From positions 1 through 64,000 of the forward strand of contig NZ_AWXC01000004.1 of the NCBI RefSeq assembly GCF_000479005.1: DNA of 64,000 nucleotides, in the 5' to 3' direction. Shown piece after piece: positions 8,323 to 17,797 of this stretch. The DNA is from Prevotella sp. BV3P1 (lineage in GTDB: Bacteria > Bacteroidota > Bacteroidia > Bacteroidales > Bacteroidaceae). Position numbers and translations under genes: made by a program. Under the pieces are notes generated by a model. That model did not search any database and was not told the origin of the DNA. It was given only the letters and a program-made list of their open reading frames with translations. Within the stretch, counting starts at the first letter, position 1. Each line of letters starts with the position of its first letter.

Positions 8323-9570
8323 ATGAAACAACGAATCATGATGCTGCTGTTGTCTGCTGTTGCCGTGCAAGGCTTTGCCCAGCTTACGTTGGAGCGTTGC
8401 CATGAGTTGGCGCGCGAACAGTATCCCGTCATCAAGCAATACGAGTTGGTCAGGCAGAGCAAGAACTACACGGTTTCCAACGCTTCAAAGGCCTATTTGC
8501 CACAAGTGAAGGTCAGTTTGGGAGCCAATGGGTTCACCGATCCGCTCGATTTTCCTGAACAAATCAAGGCTACAGGCATGACAGATATGAAAAACTACCT
8601 GCTCAATGGCAGCGTACAGGTTAATCAGGTGATTTATGATGGAGGTGGCATCGCCGCTCGTAAACAGCTGGCAAAGGCGCAAGCCGAGGTTGACGAAAAC
8701 CAGTTGAATGTGCGTTTGTACGACATCAACCAGCGCGTGGACCAGCTATATTTCGGCATTCTGATGTTGGATGAACAGCTCAAGCAGGTAAAACTCTTAC
8801 AAAACGACTTGCAGTTGAGCTGCAATACCGTTGAAGCCATGCTGAAAGGTGGTGTCGCTAACCAGTCTGATTTGGATGCAGTGGCGGTAGAGCAGGTTCG
8901 TGCCGAGCAGCAGGAGGGTAGTCTTCGTGCCTCACGACGCTCGTATGCGCGGATGCTTGGACTGTTCATCGGACAGGAGGTGGATGAGAAAACCCAACTG
9001 GCGAAGCCTGTGATGCCGGAAGTTTTGCCGGACAGCACGTCGCATCGTCCCGAATTGTCGTACTTCGCAGCGCAGTCAAATTTGCTCGATACGCAGCGCA
9101 AGGCATTGAACAGTCAGCTCAATCCCACGATAAGCGCTTTCGCCATGGGCATGTATCATAACAAAGTGATGGACATCATGCGTCCGGGTATGATTGCGGG
9201 TGGCATTACGTTGTCATGGAACGTGGCACCTTTTTATACGCGTAAGAACGATTTGAGGAATCTGGAAACCAAGAAAATGCAGATTGAAAGTGAGCGTGAA
9301 ACCTTCCTTTTCAACACGCGTTTGCAAAACCAGCAGTCGGCAGGGGTGGTGGATGACCTGCGCAAGAAGCTGGAACAAGACACGCGCATCATCACTTTGC
9401 GTGAGCGCATCCATGATACGTCGGTGAAAAAGGTGCAGAATGGCATTGAGAGCATCAACGAAATGCTGCGCGACGTCAATGCGGTGAGCGAGGCACGGCA
9501 GCAGAAAACCATTCACGAAATACAGCTCTTGCAAGCAATTTATCAACTCAAAAACATCAATAACAACTGA
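8323..9570 (+). CDS. TolC-family outer-membrane efflux protein
   Basis: 415 aa with a signal peptide (MKQRIMMLLLSAVAVQGFAQ). The protein is mostly long helices with the two internal OEP repeats: LTLERCHELA near the start, the tip region VIYDGGGIAARKQLAKAQ, and the second half RPELSYFAAQSNLLDTQRKA. It forms the outer-membrane duct of the export machine encoded by the next four genes. A TATTTTTG -7 box at 8292-8299 places the operon start about 25 nt upstream of the ATG. The next gene begins 1 nt after its stop. Confidence 0.88.
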   Translation: MKQRIMMLLLSAVAVQGFAQLTLERCHELAREQYPVIKQYELVRQSKNYTVSNASKAYLPQVKVSLGANGFTDPLDFPEQIKATGMTDMKNYLLNGSVQVNQVIYDGGGIAARKQLAKAQAEVDENQLNVRLYDINQRVDQLYFGILMLDEQLKQVKLLQNDLQLSCNTVEAMLKGGVANQSDLDAVAVEQVRAEQQEGSLRASRRSYARMLGLFIGQEVDEKTQLAKPVMPEVLPDSTSHRPELSYFAAQSNLLDTQRKALNSQLNPTISAFAMGMYHNKVMDIMRPGMIAGGITLSWNVAPFYTRKNDLRNLETKKMQIESERETFLFNTRLQNQQSAGVVDDLRKKLEQDTRIITLRERIHDTSVKKVQNGIESINEMLRDVNAVSEARQQKTIHEIQLLQAIYQLKNINNN

Positions 9571-9571
9571 T

Positions 9572-10465
9572 ATGAAAACGATGAAGATAGTGATGGTCGG
9601 ACTTGTTGGCATCTTGTCGGCATGTTCGTCACACGAGAATAAATACGATGCCACCGGCCTTTTTGAAGCAACGGAGGTCGTTGTGTCGGCCGAACAAAAC
9701 GGTAGACTTTTGCAACTGGGGGTTACCGAAGGTTCTGAAGTGAGTGAAGGACAGCAGGTAGGCTTGATAGATACGGTTCAATTGACCTTGAAAGCCCGCC
9801 AGGTAGGGGCCAACTCCAAGTCAATTGCCAATCAGAAACCGGATGTAAACGCGCAGATAGCCGTGCTCAGGCAACAGCTCAACCAGGCCGAACAGGAGCG
9901 TCAACGATTTGAAGGACTGGTGAATGATGGCGCTGCCAACCGCAAACAATTGGACGATGCCACATCGGTCGTTCGGGTGTTGAAGCGCCAATTGGATGCA
10001 CAACAGTCTTCTTTGAACAGTAGTACGCGTGCGCTGAATTCCCAAATCAGTGCGAACGACATCCAAAAATATCAGGTACTTGACCAACTGAAGAAGTGTC
10101 ATGTCACCTCACCGCTCACGGGTACCGTGCTTGAGAAATATGCTGAAGAAGGCGAGTTCGCCTCTATTGGCAAGCCATTGTTCAAGGTTGCCGACACCAA
10201 GAACCTCTTCTTGCGCGCCTATCTCACCAGTCGGCAGTTGGAAAAGGTGAAGATTGGGCAGCAAGTGACCGTCTTTAGCGATTACGGAGACAACACCAGT
10301 AAGGAGTACAAGGGAAAGGTGGTTTGGATATCACCACGCTCTGAATTCACCCCGAAGACCATCTTGACCGATGACGAACGTGCCGATCAAGTGTATGCCG
10401 TGAAGGTTTCCGTACAGAATGACGGTCACATCAAGATTGGTATGTATGGTGGGATGAAGTTGTAA
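9572..10465 (+). CDS. HlyD/YbhG-like membrane fusion lipoprotein
   Basis: 297 aa. The N-terminus is a lipoprotein signal (LVGILSACSS). The biotinyl-lipoyl-like half-motifs flank a long coiled coil: FEATEVVVSAEQNGRLLQLGVTEGSEV near residue 35 and KKCHVTSPLTGTVLEKYAEEGEF near residue 175, with about 120 residues of Gln/Lys-rich helix between them. It should bridge the inner-membrane ABC exporter and the TolC partner. It follows the TolC gene almost directly and is 7 nt before the ATPase gene, so all are one operon. Confidence 0.87.
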   Translation: MKTMKIVMVGLVGILSACSSHENKYDATGLFEATEVVVSAEQNGRLLQLGVTEGSEVSEGQQVGLIDTVQLTLKARQVGANSKSIANQKPDVNAQIAVLRQQLNQAEQERQRFEGLVNDGAANRKQLDDATSVVRVLKRQLDAQQSSLNSSTRALNSQISANDIQKYQVLDQLKKCHVTSPLTGTVLEKYAEEGEFASIGKPLFKVADTKNLFLRAYLTSRQLEKVKIGQQVTVFSDYGDNTSKEYKGKVVWISPRSEFTPKTILTDDERADQVYAVKVSVQNDGHIKIGMYGGMKL

Positions 10466-10472
10466 GATAATA

Positions 10473-11966
10473 ATGAACGCGATAGAAGTAAGTCATATCA
10501 CCAAAAGTTACGATGATGTCCAGGCGCTGGATGATGTTTCTTTCAGCGTGAAGCAAGGAGAAGTGTTCGGACTTATTGGCCCCGATGGTGCCGGCAAGAC
10601 ATCTCTGTTTCGCATTATGGCATCACTTTTGCTGGCAGATGCTGGCACAGTAAGTGTCGAAGGCTATGACGTGGTGAGCCAATATGAGGAAATTCGCCAG
10701 CGTGTGGGCTACATGCCGGGCAAGTTTTCGTTGTATCAAGATTTGACAGTAGAGGAGAATCTCCAGTTTTTTGCCGATCTTTTTGGCACCACCATCGCTG
10801 CCGGATATGATGGAATCAAGGCCATTTACTCGCAGATAGAGCCTTTCAAACACCGTAAGGCGGGTGCGTTGTCGGGTGGTATGAAACAGAAATTGGCTCT
10901 TTCTTGTGCGCTTGTCCATCAACCAAGCGTACTGTTCTTGGATGAACCCACCACGGGTGTCGATCCTGTTTCGCGCAAAGAATTGTGGCAGATGCTGGGA
11001 ATGCTGAAGGAAAGGAATATCACCATTGTGGCCGCAACGCCCTACTTGGACGAGATTCGCTGCTGTGAGCGGGTGGCTTTTCTGGACAAAGGACGGGTGA
11101 GAGCTATCGATGGTCCCGATGAAATCTTAACACAGTTTGCCGATATCTTCAATCCTGAGGGTCTGAAGCATGAGGATAAGTCTGCCCAGGTGCAGCAAGG
11201 AATGGCGGAAGAGGGGCCGGAAGAGAAGGCGGAAGACGTGATACAGGTCGAACATCTGGTCAAGGCTTTTGGGACGTTCCATGCCGTTGACGACATTTCT
11301 TTCAGTGTTCATCGCGGCGAAATCTTTGGCTTTTTAGGTGCTAACGGTGCCGGAAAGACCACTGCCATGCACATGCTTACGGGATTGAACAAGCCCACAA
11401 GCGGCAAAGGGAAGGTAGCTGGATTTGACATACGCAAGCATTCGGAGCAGATTAAGAAGCACATTGGCTACATGAGTCAACGCTTTTCCCTGTACGAAGA
11501 CATGACCGTGGCCCAGAACATCAAGCTTTTTGGCGGCATCTATGGCATGAGTAAGCAGGCCATTGCCACCAAGATGGACGATATGCTCAAGCAGTTACAT
11601 TTTGAAGAGCATCGTGATTCGCTGGTCAAGTCGTTGCCATTGGGGTGGAAACAGAAGCTCGCATTCTCGGTAAGTATCTTCCACGAACCCGAAGTTGTAT
11701 TCCTTGATGAACCTACTGGTGGTGTGGATCCGGCCACGAGACGACAGTTTTGGGAACTCATCTATGCCGCTTCGGCGCGCGGTATCACCGTATTTGTCAC
11801 CACGCACTATATGGATGAGGCCGAATATTGTGACCGAATCTCCATCATGGTGGATGGAAAGATTCGGGCTATGGGTACACCCGACGAGCTGAAACGCACA
11901 TACCGATGCCACGACATGGATGAGGTGTTTACGCTGTTGGCACGCCAAGCCACCCGTGGAGAATAA
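10473..11966 (+). CDS. Fused double ABC ATPase, YbhF-like
   Basis: 497 aa with two nucleotide-binding domains in one chain. NBD1: Walker A GPDGAGKT (36-43), signature LSGGMKQK (133-140), Walker B VLFLDE (153-158). NBD2: Walker A GANGAGKT (289-296), signature LPLGWKQK (388-395), Walker B VVFLDE (408-413), H-loop THYMDE. NBD1 has ATPYLDE where the H-loop His is expected, and the Asp in its Walker A and the LPLG signature of NBD2 recall E. coli YbhF/RbbA-type proteins. It energises the two permeases that follow. The substrate is unknown; YbhFSR-type exporters are linked to drugs and cations. Confidence 0.88.
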   Translation: MNAIEVSHITKSYDDVQALDDVSFSVKQGEVFGLIGPDGAGKTSLFRIMASLLLADAGTVSVEGYDVVSQYEEIRQRVGYMPGKFSLYQDLTVEENLQFFADLFGTTIAAGYDGIKAIYSQIEPFKHRKAGALSGGMKQKLALSCALVHQPSVLFLDEPTTGVDPVSRKELWQMLGMLKERNITIVAATPYLDEIRCCERVAFLDKGRVRAIDGPDEILTQFADIFNPEGLKHEDKSAQVQQGMAEEGPEEKAEDVIQVEHLVKAFGTFHAVDDISFSVHRGEIFGFLGANGAGKTTAMHMLTGLNKPTSGKGKVAGFDIRKHSEQIKKHIGYMSQRFSLYEDMTVAQNIKLFGGIYGMSKQAIATKMDDMLKQLHFEEHRDSLVKSLPLGWKQKLAFSVSIFHEPEVVFLDEPTGGVDPATRRQFWELIYAASARGITVFVTTHYMDEAEYCDRISIMVDGKIRAMGTPDELKRTYRCHDMDEVFTLLARQATRGE

Positions 11967-11984
11967 TGTTTAGCGAGAAAAAGA

Positions 11985-13079
11985 ATGAATCAGTTTAACT
12001 CATTTGTCATCAAAGAGACGAAACACATCATGAGAGATCGGCGCACCATGCTGATTCTCTTTGGCATGCCGGTAGTGATGATGCTCGTTTTTGGCTTCGC
12101 CATCACCACCGACATCAAAGATGTGAAGGTGGCTATTGTCACTTCTTCGATGGATAGTCGTACGCAACAGGTGGTTAATAGCCTGGATGCATCGGGCAAT
12201 TTCATTGTCACTCATACGGTTGGAACGACGAAAGAGGCCAAACAACTGCTGTCAGACAACAAGGTGAACATGGCCATCGCCTTCTCTCCCGATTTCGGAA
12301 ACAATCGGTATAGCGGCCAGGCTGGCGTCCAATTCATCGCTGATTACACGGATCCGAACATCGCTGAACAGCAGGTGTCGTATGCCCAACAAATCGTGAT
12401 GGACGAACTAACGAGAGAAATGCATGGAGAAAGCAGGCCTGCCGTCAACACTCAGCTGCTGTATAACCCACAGATGAAGAGCGCATACAACTTTGTTCCT
12501 GGCATCATGGGCATGCTCATGATGCTCATTTGCGCCATGATGACCTCGGTGAGCATTGTCCGTGAGAAAGAAAGAGGAACGATGGAGGTGCTCCTGGTAT
12601 CGCCCGTCAAACCGCTGTATATCATGATAGCCAAGGCTGTACCTTACTTTGTGCTGTCCATCTTGATACTCATCAGCATCCTACTCATCTCGAAGTTTGT
12701 CCTGGCCGTGCCCATTGCGGGCAACGTGGCACTCATCTTTGGTGTTTCGTTGCTGTACATCCTGCTGTCGTTGGCTTTGGGATTGCTCATCAGTGTGGTT
12801 GCCAACACGCAAGTAGTGGCCTTGCTGATGTCGGGTATGTTGCTCATGATGCCCAGCACGATGCTCTCTGGAATGATTTATCCCATCGAGAGCATGCCGG
12901 CCATTCTGCGTTATCTCTCGGCTATCATCCCAGCCAGATGGTATGTGTCGGCCATGAAGAAACTGATGATCATGGGTGTTGACGTGCAGATGGTGTACCA
13001 AGAACTGGCTGTACTCACTGCCATGGCCGTGGTATTGTTAGCCGTTGCGTTGAAGAAATTTAAAATCAGACTGTCATGA
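11985..13079 (+). CDS. ABC-2 type permease, YbhS-like
   Basis: 364 aa. One N-terminal membrane segment (TMLILFGMPVVMMLVFGFAI), a periplasmic domain of about 150 residues, then five membrane segments from about residue 175. The phrase VREKERGTMEVLLVSP is the conserved ABC-2 cytoplasmic loop that contacts the ATPase. It overlaps the next permease by 4 nt (ATGA), so the two are probably made in equal amounts and form a heterodimer. Confidence 0.88.
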   Translation: MNQFNSFVIKETKHIMRDRRTMLILFGMPVVMMLVFGFAITTDIKDVKVAIVTSSMDSRTQQVVNSLDASGNFIVTHTVGTTKEAKQLLSDNKVNMAIAFSPDFGNNRYSGQAGVQFIADYTDPNIAEQQVSYAQQIVMDELTREMHGESRPAVNTQLLYNPQMKSAYNFVPGIMGMLMMLICAMMTSVSIVREKERGTMEVLLVSPVKPLYIMIAKAVPYFVLSILILISILLISKFVLAVPIAGNVALIFGVSLLYILLSLALGLLISVVANTQVVALLMSGMLLMMPSTMLSGMIYPIESMPAILRYLSAIIPARWYVSAMKKLMIMGVDVQMVYQELAVLTAMAVVLLAVALKKFKIRLS

Positions 13080-14164
13080 CACTGTCCTATCTCATTGAGA
13101 AAGAATTCATCCAGATTCGGCACAATCCATTCATACCCAGGCTGATACTGTTTTATCCAATCGCCATCATGCTGGTGTTTCCGTGGATTACCAGCCTGGA
13201 AGTGAAGAACATCTACATCACCGTAGTTGACAACGATCATAGTACGCTGTCGCAACGCTTGGTACAGCGCATCCAATCATCGCCCTATTTTAAGTTCTCG
13301 GGAATGGCTCAGACCAACGAAGAGGCCATGCAGGCCATCGAAAGGAATGATGCAGACGTGGTACTCACCATTCCTCACTACTACGAACGCGACCATGTGA
13401 ATAGACAACAGCCACAGGTACGAATCTCTGCTAATGCCGTAGATGGTACCAAGGGCGGCATGGGCTCGGCATATTTGGCCCAGATTGTGAACCAAAATTT
13501 GCAGGACGGACAAGTCAGACCGATGGAGTCGCCGTTCTCTACCGTGGCACTGTTCAATCCTCACAAGAGCTACAAGCTGTTCATGATTCCTGCCCTGATG
13601 TCGTTGGTAATCATCATGCTGTGTGGTTTTCTCTTGGCCTTGAACATTGTCAGCGAAAAAGAAGCCGGCACGATTGAGCAGATGAACGTGACGCCTGTGA
13701 GCAAACTCCAGTTTATTCTCTCCAAAATGATTCCCTATTGGCTCATATCCGCTGTCGTCATCATAGAGTGTATCTTCCTGGCTTGGCTCGTTTATGGCAT
13801 TTTTCCAGCAGGCAACATCGTGTTGATATTCCTGTTGTCCATGCTCCTGGCCTTGATATTCAGCGGCATCGGACTCATCATTTCCAACTACAGTGATGCC
13901 ATGCAGGAAGCCATGTTCGTGATGTTTTTCATCATTATGTTTGTCATGTTGCTTAGCGGACTGTTCACTCCCGTGTCCAGTATGCCCGATTGGGCGCAAA
14001 AGTTGACGCTGGCTAACCCCGTGACCTACTTCATCGAGGGCATGCGAACGGTGTTTGTTCGAGGGGGAAACTTCGCTTCCATTGCTCAAGACCTGCTCAT
14101 TTTGCTTCTGTTCGCCATTGTCATCGATGTGTGGGCGGTGTTCAGTTACAAGAAAATACAGTAA
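13076..14164 (+). CDS. ABC-2 type permease, YbhR-like
   Basis: 362 aa, same plan as the preceding permease: an N-terminal membrane segment, a large external domain (about residues 45-170) and a C-terminal block of membrane segments. The ABC-2 loop reads VSEKEAGTIEQMNVTP. It is the last gene of the TolC-HlyD-ATPase-permease-permease operon; the next 627 bp contain no gene but hold repeat copy B. Confidence 0.87.
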   Translation: MTLSYLIEKEFIQIRHNPFIPRLILFYPIAIMLVFPWITSLEVKNIYITVVDNDHSTLSQRLVQRIQSSPYFKFSGMAQTNEEAMQAIERNDADVVLTIPHYYERDHVNRQQPQVRISANAVDGTKGGMGSAYLAQIVNQNLQDGQVRPMESPFSTVALFNPHKSYKLFMIPALMSLVIIMLCGFLLALNIVSEKEAGTIEQMNVTPVSKLQFILSKMIPYWLISAVVIIECIFLAWLVYGIFPAGNIVLIFLLSMLLALIFSGIGLIISNYSDAMQEAMFVMFFIIMFVMLLSGLFTPVSSMPDWAQKLTLANPVTYFIEGMRTVFVRGGNFASIAQDLLILLLFAIVIDVWAVFSYKKIQ

Positions 14165-14340
14165 ACGTTTGTCCCATCATCCATAAGGATGTCCAAAAAA
14201 TCGGCTGCAGTTTAGTTGCTTAACTGTGACCGGTGATGTTTGCATATATGACAAATGGATTGGATGGATGACATACTTTCATCCGCATACGTTATTCGTT
14301 TAAATAGAGAATAGTGGGTGGAAGATGGCGCAAGTCGTTG

Positions 14341-14730
14341 ACTTTTTTTACCAAATAACACCCCAAAAACGGCACTTCCTATCTTTCAATATAGAAAAAA
14401 TCAATAGGCAAACAGGGTGCAAACAAGGAGATAATTGGGGCTGAAAATGCGAATTTCACCTTCAAAGCATAGCCTTTAACCGTTTAAAAGCATCACTTTG
14501 GTGGTCAATTTACATGGTCTTGCCCTGCAAAAGCATGTAGATTGCAGCCTTAAAGCAATGCTTTTAACGAAGAAAGGCATGAAAAATAAGCCACTGATGG
14601 TAATTGTTGACCGTAACATGTTGGCTCATAGATACATCTGAAAACCGCTTCATATTTGGCTTATTTACAACGAAACGATTGTTGCTTGTAAATAAGCCAA
14701 ATATGAAGCGGCTACTTGTCAAGAATATTC
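14341..14730 (-). repeat. Long structured intergenic repeat, copy B
   Basis: Read on the minus strand it begins GAATATTCTTGACAA (14730 downwards). It then has the strongest hairpin of the family: a perfect 26-bp stem, arms 14645-14670 and 14686-14711, with a 15-nt loop. The core has TTAAAAGCATTGCTTTAAGG, ACATGCTTTTGCAGG and CCACCAAAGTGATGCTTTTA. The right part has GCCTATTGATTTTTTC (identical to copy A) and GCCGTTTTTGGGGTG. It lies between the convergent export operon and the SLC13 gene. Confidence 0.88.
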
Positions 14731-14791
14731 ACACCCATAATCCCGCTGGAGTAGGATGCTCACAACGGGTCATGGGGATTCATTCGCTATG

Positions 14792-16264
14792 CTACAGGAA
14801 ATGGGTTTCGCCAATGAGGAATAGGAGAATGTAACCCAACACCATGCTGATGATACCCACTGTCAAGCCCACCTTGAGCATGTCGTTCTGCTTGACCAGT
14901 CCTGTTGAATAGGCGATGGCGTTTGGTGGCGTTGAGATAGGCAAGCACATGGCTGAAGAAGCAGCAATGGCAATACCGATGAGTATCGTAGCTGTGCCGC
15001 CAATGGAATTGAGGGTGTCGCCCATGCCTGCGCAGACAACGCTCAAAATAGGAACCAACAAGGCCGCTGTTGCGGTGTTGGAGATGAAGTTGGACAAGAA
15101 ATAGCAAATCAATCCCGACAAAATCAGTATGATTACCGGACTGAATTCCTTGAATGGAATGCTCTCGATGCCACGGTCGGCCAAGCCAGATCCGTTCATG
15201 CCGAGGCCTAAGGCGAATCCGCCGGCTACCATCCAGATGACACTCCAGTTGATTTCTTGCAAATCTTTGCCTGTAATGACGCCTGTAATGGCGAAAATAC
15301 CCATGGGTATCATGGCCACGGTGTTAGAGTCCATGCCGGTGATCTTGCTTGGGATGAGCCAGAGAAGAATGGTGAGGATGAAGGTTCCGCTTACCACCCA
15401 CATGCGCCATCCTTTATGTATGCGCCCTTTGATTTCCAACTCAATGGTCTTTTGGGTAAAGGGGAAGAACTTCAAGATGATGCGCCACGAAATGAATAGC
15501 AGGATGATGACTAATGGAAACATAAATGCCATCCAGTTACCAAAGCCGATACCCATGTTCAATCCTTCAGGGTCGTTGAGGGCTTGTAGTGCAATTGCGT
15601 TCGGTGGTGTGCCGATTGGCGTGGCCATACCACCAAGGTTGGCGGCTAAAGGGATGCTCATGGTCAGTGCAATGCGCCCCTTACCATTGGCTGGAAGGGC
15701 TGCAAATACAGGCGTGAGGAAGGTGAGCATCATGGCTGCCGTGGCGGTATTGCTGACAAACATGGAGAAAATGCCGGTAATGAGGAGAAACCCTAAAAGT
15801 ACATTCTCGCTCTTGTGTCCGAACGGTTTGATGAGGTTGCGGGCCAAAAGGACATCCAATCCCGATTTTGTCGCTGCAATGGCAAGGATGAATCCGCCCA
15901 AGAACAGGATGATGACGGGGTTGGCAAAGGTGGCCATAATCTCCTTTGATTTAAGCAAGGTACCGAATACTTCATTCTCTTCGCCCTTGAACATTGATAG
16001 ACTGTTGTTGGAAACAGTTAAGCACATCACGGTGATGATGGCTAATGAGGTGGCCCACGAAGGCACGGCTTCGGTGATCCACGACAGGGTGGCGAACACA
16101 AAAATGGCGATGATTCGCTGTTGAATGACGGTCAACCCATCGATGCCGAAGGTGTCGATGGGTAGGTTCCACACGATAGCGGTCACTGCTATGATTCCTA
16201 AGAAGGTAAACAGCTTCTTGGTATTCAGCTGACCGCTCATAACATTTTCTTTTTCTTCTTCCAT
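14792..16264 (-). CDS. SLC13/DASS family sodium-coupled anion symporter
   Basis: 490 aa with about 11-12 membrane segments. The two inverted halves each carry the substrate-binding SNT motif: SNTATAAMM near residue 170 and SNTATAALL near residue 405, each followed by a conserved Pro-rich turn (GTPPNAIA and STPPNAIA). These are hallmarks of the DASS family, which imports di- and tricarboxylates (succinate, malate, citrate) with Na+. The exact substrate is not visible. A TAACTTTA -7-like box with CAAA 18 nt further out (16325-16328) lies upstream. Met-9 is an alternative start. Confidence 0.87.
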   Translation of the reverse strand: MEEEKENVMSGQLNTKKLFTFLGIIAVTAIVWNLPIDTFGIDGLTVIQQRIIAIFVFATLSWITEAVPSWATSLAIITVMCLTVSNNSLSMFKGEENEVFGTLLKSKEIMATFANPVIILFLGGFILAIAATKSGLDVLLARNLIKPFGHKSENVLLGFLLITGIFSMFVSNTATAAMMLTFLTPVFAALPANGKGRIALTMSIPLAANLGGMATPIGTPPNAIALQALNDPEGLNMGIGFGNWMAFMFPLVIILLFISWRIILKFFPFTQKTIELEIKGRIHKGWRMWVVSGTFILTILLWLIPSKITGMDSNTVAMIPMGIFAITGVITGKDLQEINWSVIWMVAGGFALGLGMNGSGLADRGIESIPFKEFSPVIILILSGLICYFLSNFISNTATAALLVPILSVVCAGMGDTLNSIGGTATILIGIAIAASSAMCLPISTPPNAIAYSTGLVKQNDMLKVGLTVGIISMVLGYILLFLIGETHFL

Positions 16265-16447
16265 GGTTAATTGGGTGTTTAGTTATATTTTGATTGGGTA
16301 AAGTTATGATTTTTTTTGAACAAACAAAAATTATGACATAATAATAGTAGAAAAACATCTTTTTACCTTCTTGTATGACATGCGCACATAGAGATGGAAA
16401 GATGAAAAATCGTGGCACTTTAATATAGTTTTTGTTCCATAAATTTG

Positions 16448-16455
16448 TATTTTTG
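16448..16455 (+). promoter_or_regulatory. Promoter -7 box for the binding lipoprotein
   Basis: TATTTTTG, 48 nt before the ATG at 16504. No good TTTG at -33. Confidence 0.45.
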
Positions 16456-16503
16456 TATCCTATTTTATCAGGACATGTTGCGTGATGTATAGAACTGAAA
16501 GGC

Positions 16504-17652
16504 ATGAAGAATAAGTTTTTTTTGAGTTGGTTTGGAGCTTTTGTTCTCTTAACGGTCATCTCGTTGGCGGGTTGCCGGCATGGCCGTGGGTCGGCAGGTT
16601 TTGGCGATGGGAAGCCATTGGCATTCAAGTATGCCCAACATATCAAGATGGTGAAGCATCGGCTGTTTACCGTTGTCACATTGGTAGACCCGTGGCGTGA
16701 GGGCAAGACGCTGCATACTTATGTGCTGGTGGATAGGAAAGATTCGGCTCGGGTGGATCATTTGCCCGAAGGAACGTTGGTTTATACGCCTTTAATGCGC
16801 AGCGTTGTCTTCACGACAGCTCACTGCAAACTGCTGGAGTATTTAGGTTGTTTAAATCAAATAGTTGGCGTTGCCGACTTGAAATACATCCTGATACCCT
16901 CCATTCATGAGCGGGTGCGATTGGGAAAGATTGTGGATTGTGGTGAAGGCATGGCACCTCAGTTGGAAAAAATCATCGAGTTGAAGCCGCAGGCGTTGTT
17001 CTTGTCACCTTTTGAGAACAGTGGTGGTTATGGAAAGTTGGCGCAATTGGGTACGCCCATCATAGAGATGGCTGATTATATGGAAACTTCTCCGTTGGGT
17101 AGAGCCGAGTGGATGAAGTTTTATGGCATGTTGTTCGGTCAGGAAAAGCGTGCCGATTCGCTGTTTAATGTCGTGGACAGTCTTTATCAAGGGTTGAAGG
17201 CGACGGCTCAAGCGTGGCACACTGGACGTTCAATCTTGACGGAACGCAAGACCGGTAGCGTGTGGTACTGCCCCGGAGGGAAAAGTACGATGGGGCAAAT
17301 GATAGCCGATGCCAATGGTACATACGCCTTTTCGGACGACAAACATAGCGGTAGCCTGCCGTTATCGTTTGAGGAGGTGCTGGAAAAGGCCGGAGATAGT
17401 GACGTGTGGGCATTCAAATTCAACGGCGAAAGGCTCATGACGAAGAAGGATTTGTTGGCCGAATTTCATGGTTATGATGGATTGAAAGCTTTCAAGACGG
17501 GTCAGATTTATCAGTGTAATGGCAGTGTTAAACCTTATTTTGAGGAGACTCCTTTCCGTCCCGACTTATTATTAAGGGATTTTATCATCATGTTACATCC
17601 CGAAGCAACGGCCTTAGGTTCGTTGAGATACTATGAGAAAATAGAACAATAG
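16504..17652 (+). CDS. ABC transporter substrate-binding lipoprotein, iron-chelate/B12 type
   Basis: 382 aa. Lipoprotein signal ending in VISLAGC. The family lobe motifs are visible: TTAHCKLLEYLGCLNQIVGV (first lobe start), GMAPQLEKIIELKPQALFLS and a long bridging helix around residues 195-240. The family binds ferric siderophores, haem or cobalamin in the periplasm and hands them to a BtuCD/FhuBC-type permease. No permease or ATPase gene is next to it, so it must either use a transporter encoded elsewhere or serve as an orphan. The ligand cannot be decided from sequence. Confidence 0.82.
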   Translation: MKNKFFLSWFGAFVLLTVISLAGCRHGRGSAGFGDGKPLAFKYAQHIKMVKHRLFTVVTLVDPWREGKTLHTYVLVDRKDSARVDHLPEGTLVYTPLMRSVVFTTAHCKLLEYLGCLNQIVGVADLKYILIPSIHERVRLGKIVDCGEGMAPQLEKIIELKPQALFLSPFENSGGYGKLAQLGTPIIEMADYMETSPLGRAEWMKFYGMLFGQEKRADSLFNVVDSLYQGLKATAQAWHTGRSILTERKTGSVWYCPGGKSTMGQMIADANGTYAFSDDKHSGSLPLSFEEVLEKAGDSDVWAFKFNGERLMTKKDLLAEFHGYDGLKAFKTGQIYQCNGSVKPYFEETPFRPDLLLRDFIIMLHPEATALGSLRYYEKIEQ

Positions 17653-17707
17653 GTGTGACCTGGTCGACGTGGCATCATGCTTTCGACTGTAAAGTGTTGT
17701 GCACAAA

Positions 17708-17740
17708 GAAAAAAAGACAATCCGCATGGACTGTCTTTTT
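17708..17740. terminator. Bidirectional terminator between convergent genes
   Basis: AAAAAGACA (17711-17719) pairs with TGTCTTTTT (17732-17740) around an 11-12 nt loop. An A-run on one side and a T-run on the other allow it to work for both the lipoprotein gene (+) and pheS (-). Confidence 0.75.
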
Positions 17741-17797
17741 GTAGTTATTTGATGGCACAGGCAGGCGATATCAGCTTACTGTCTGTGTCTTTTGTCA

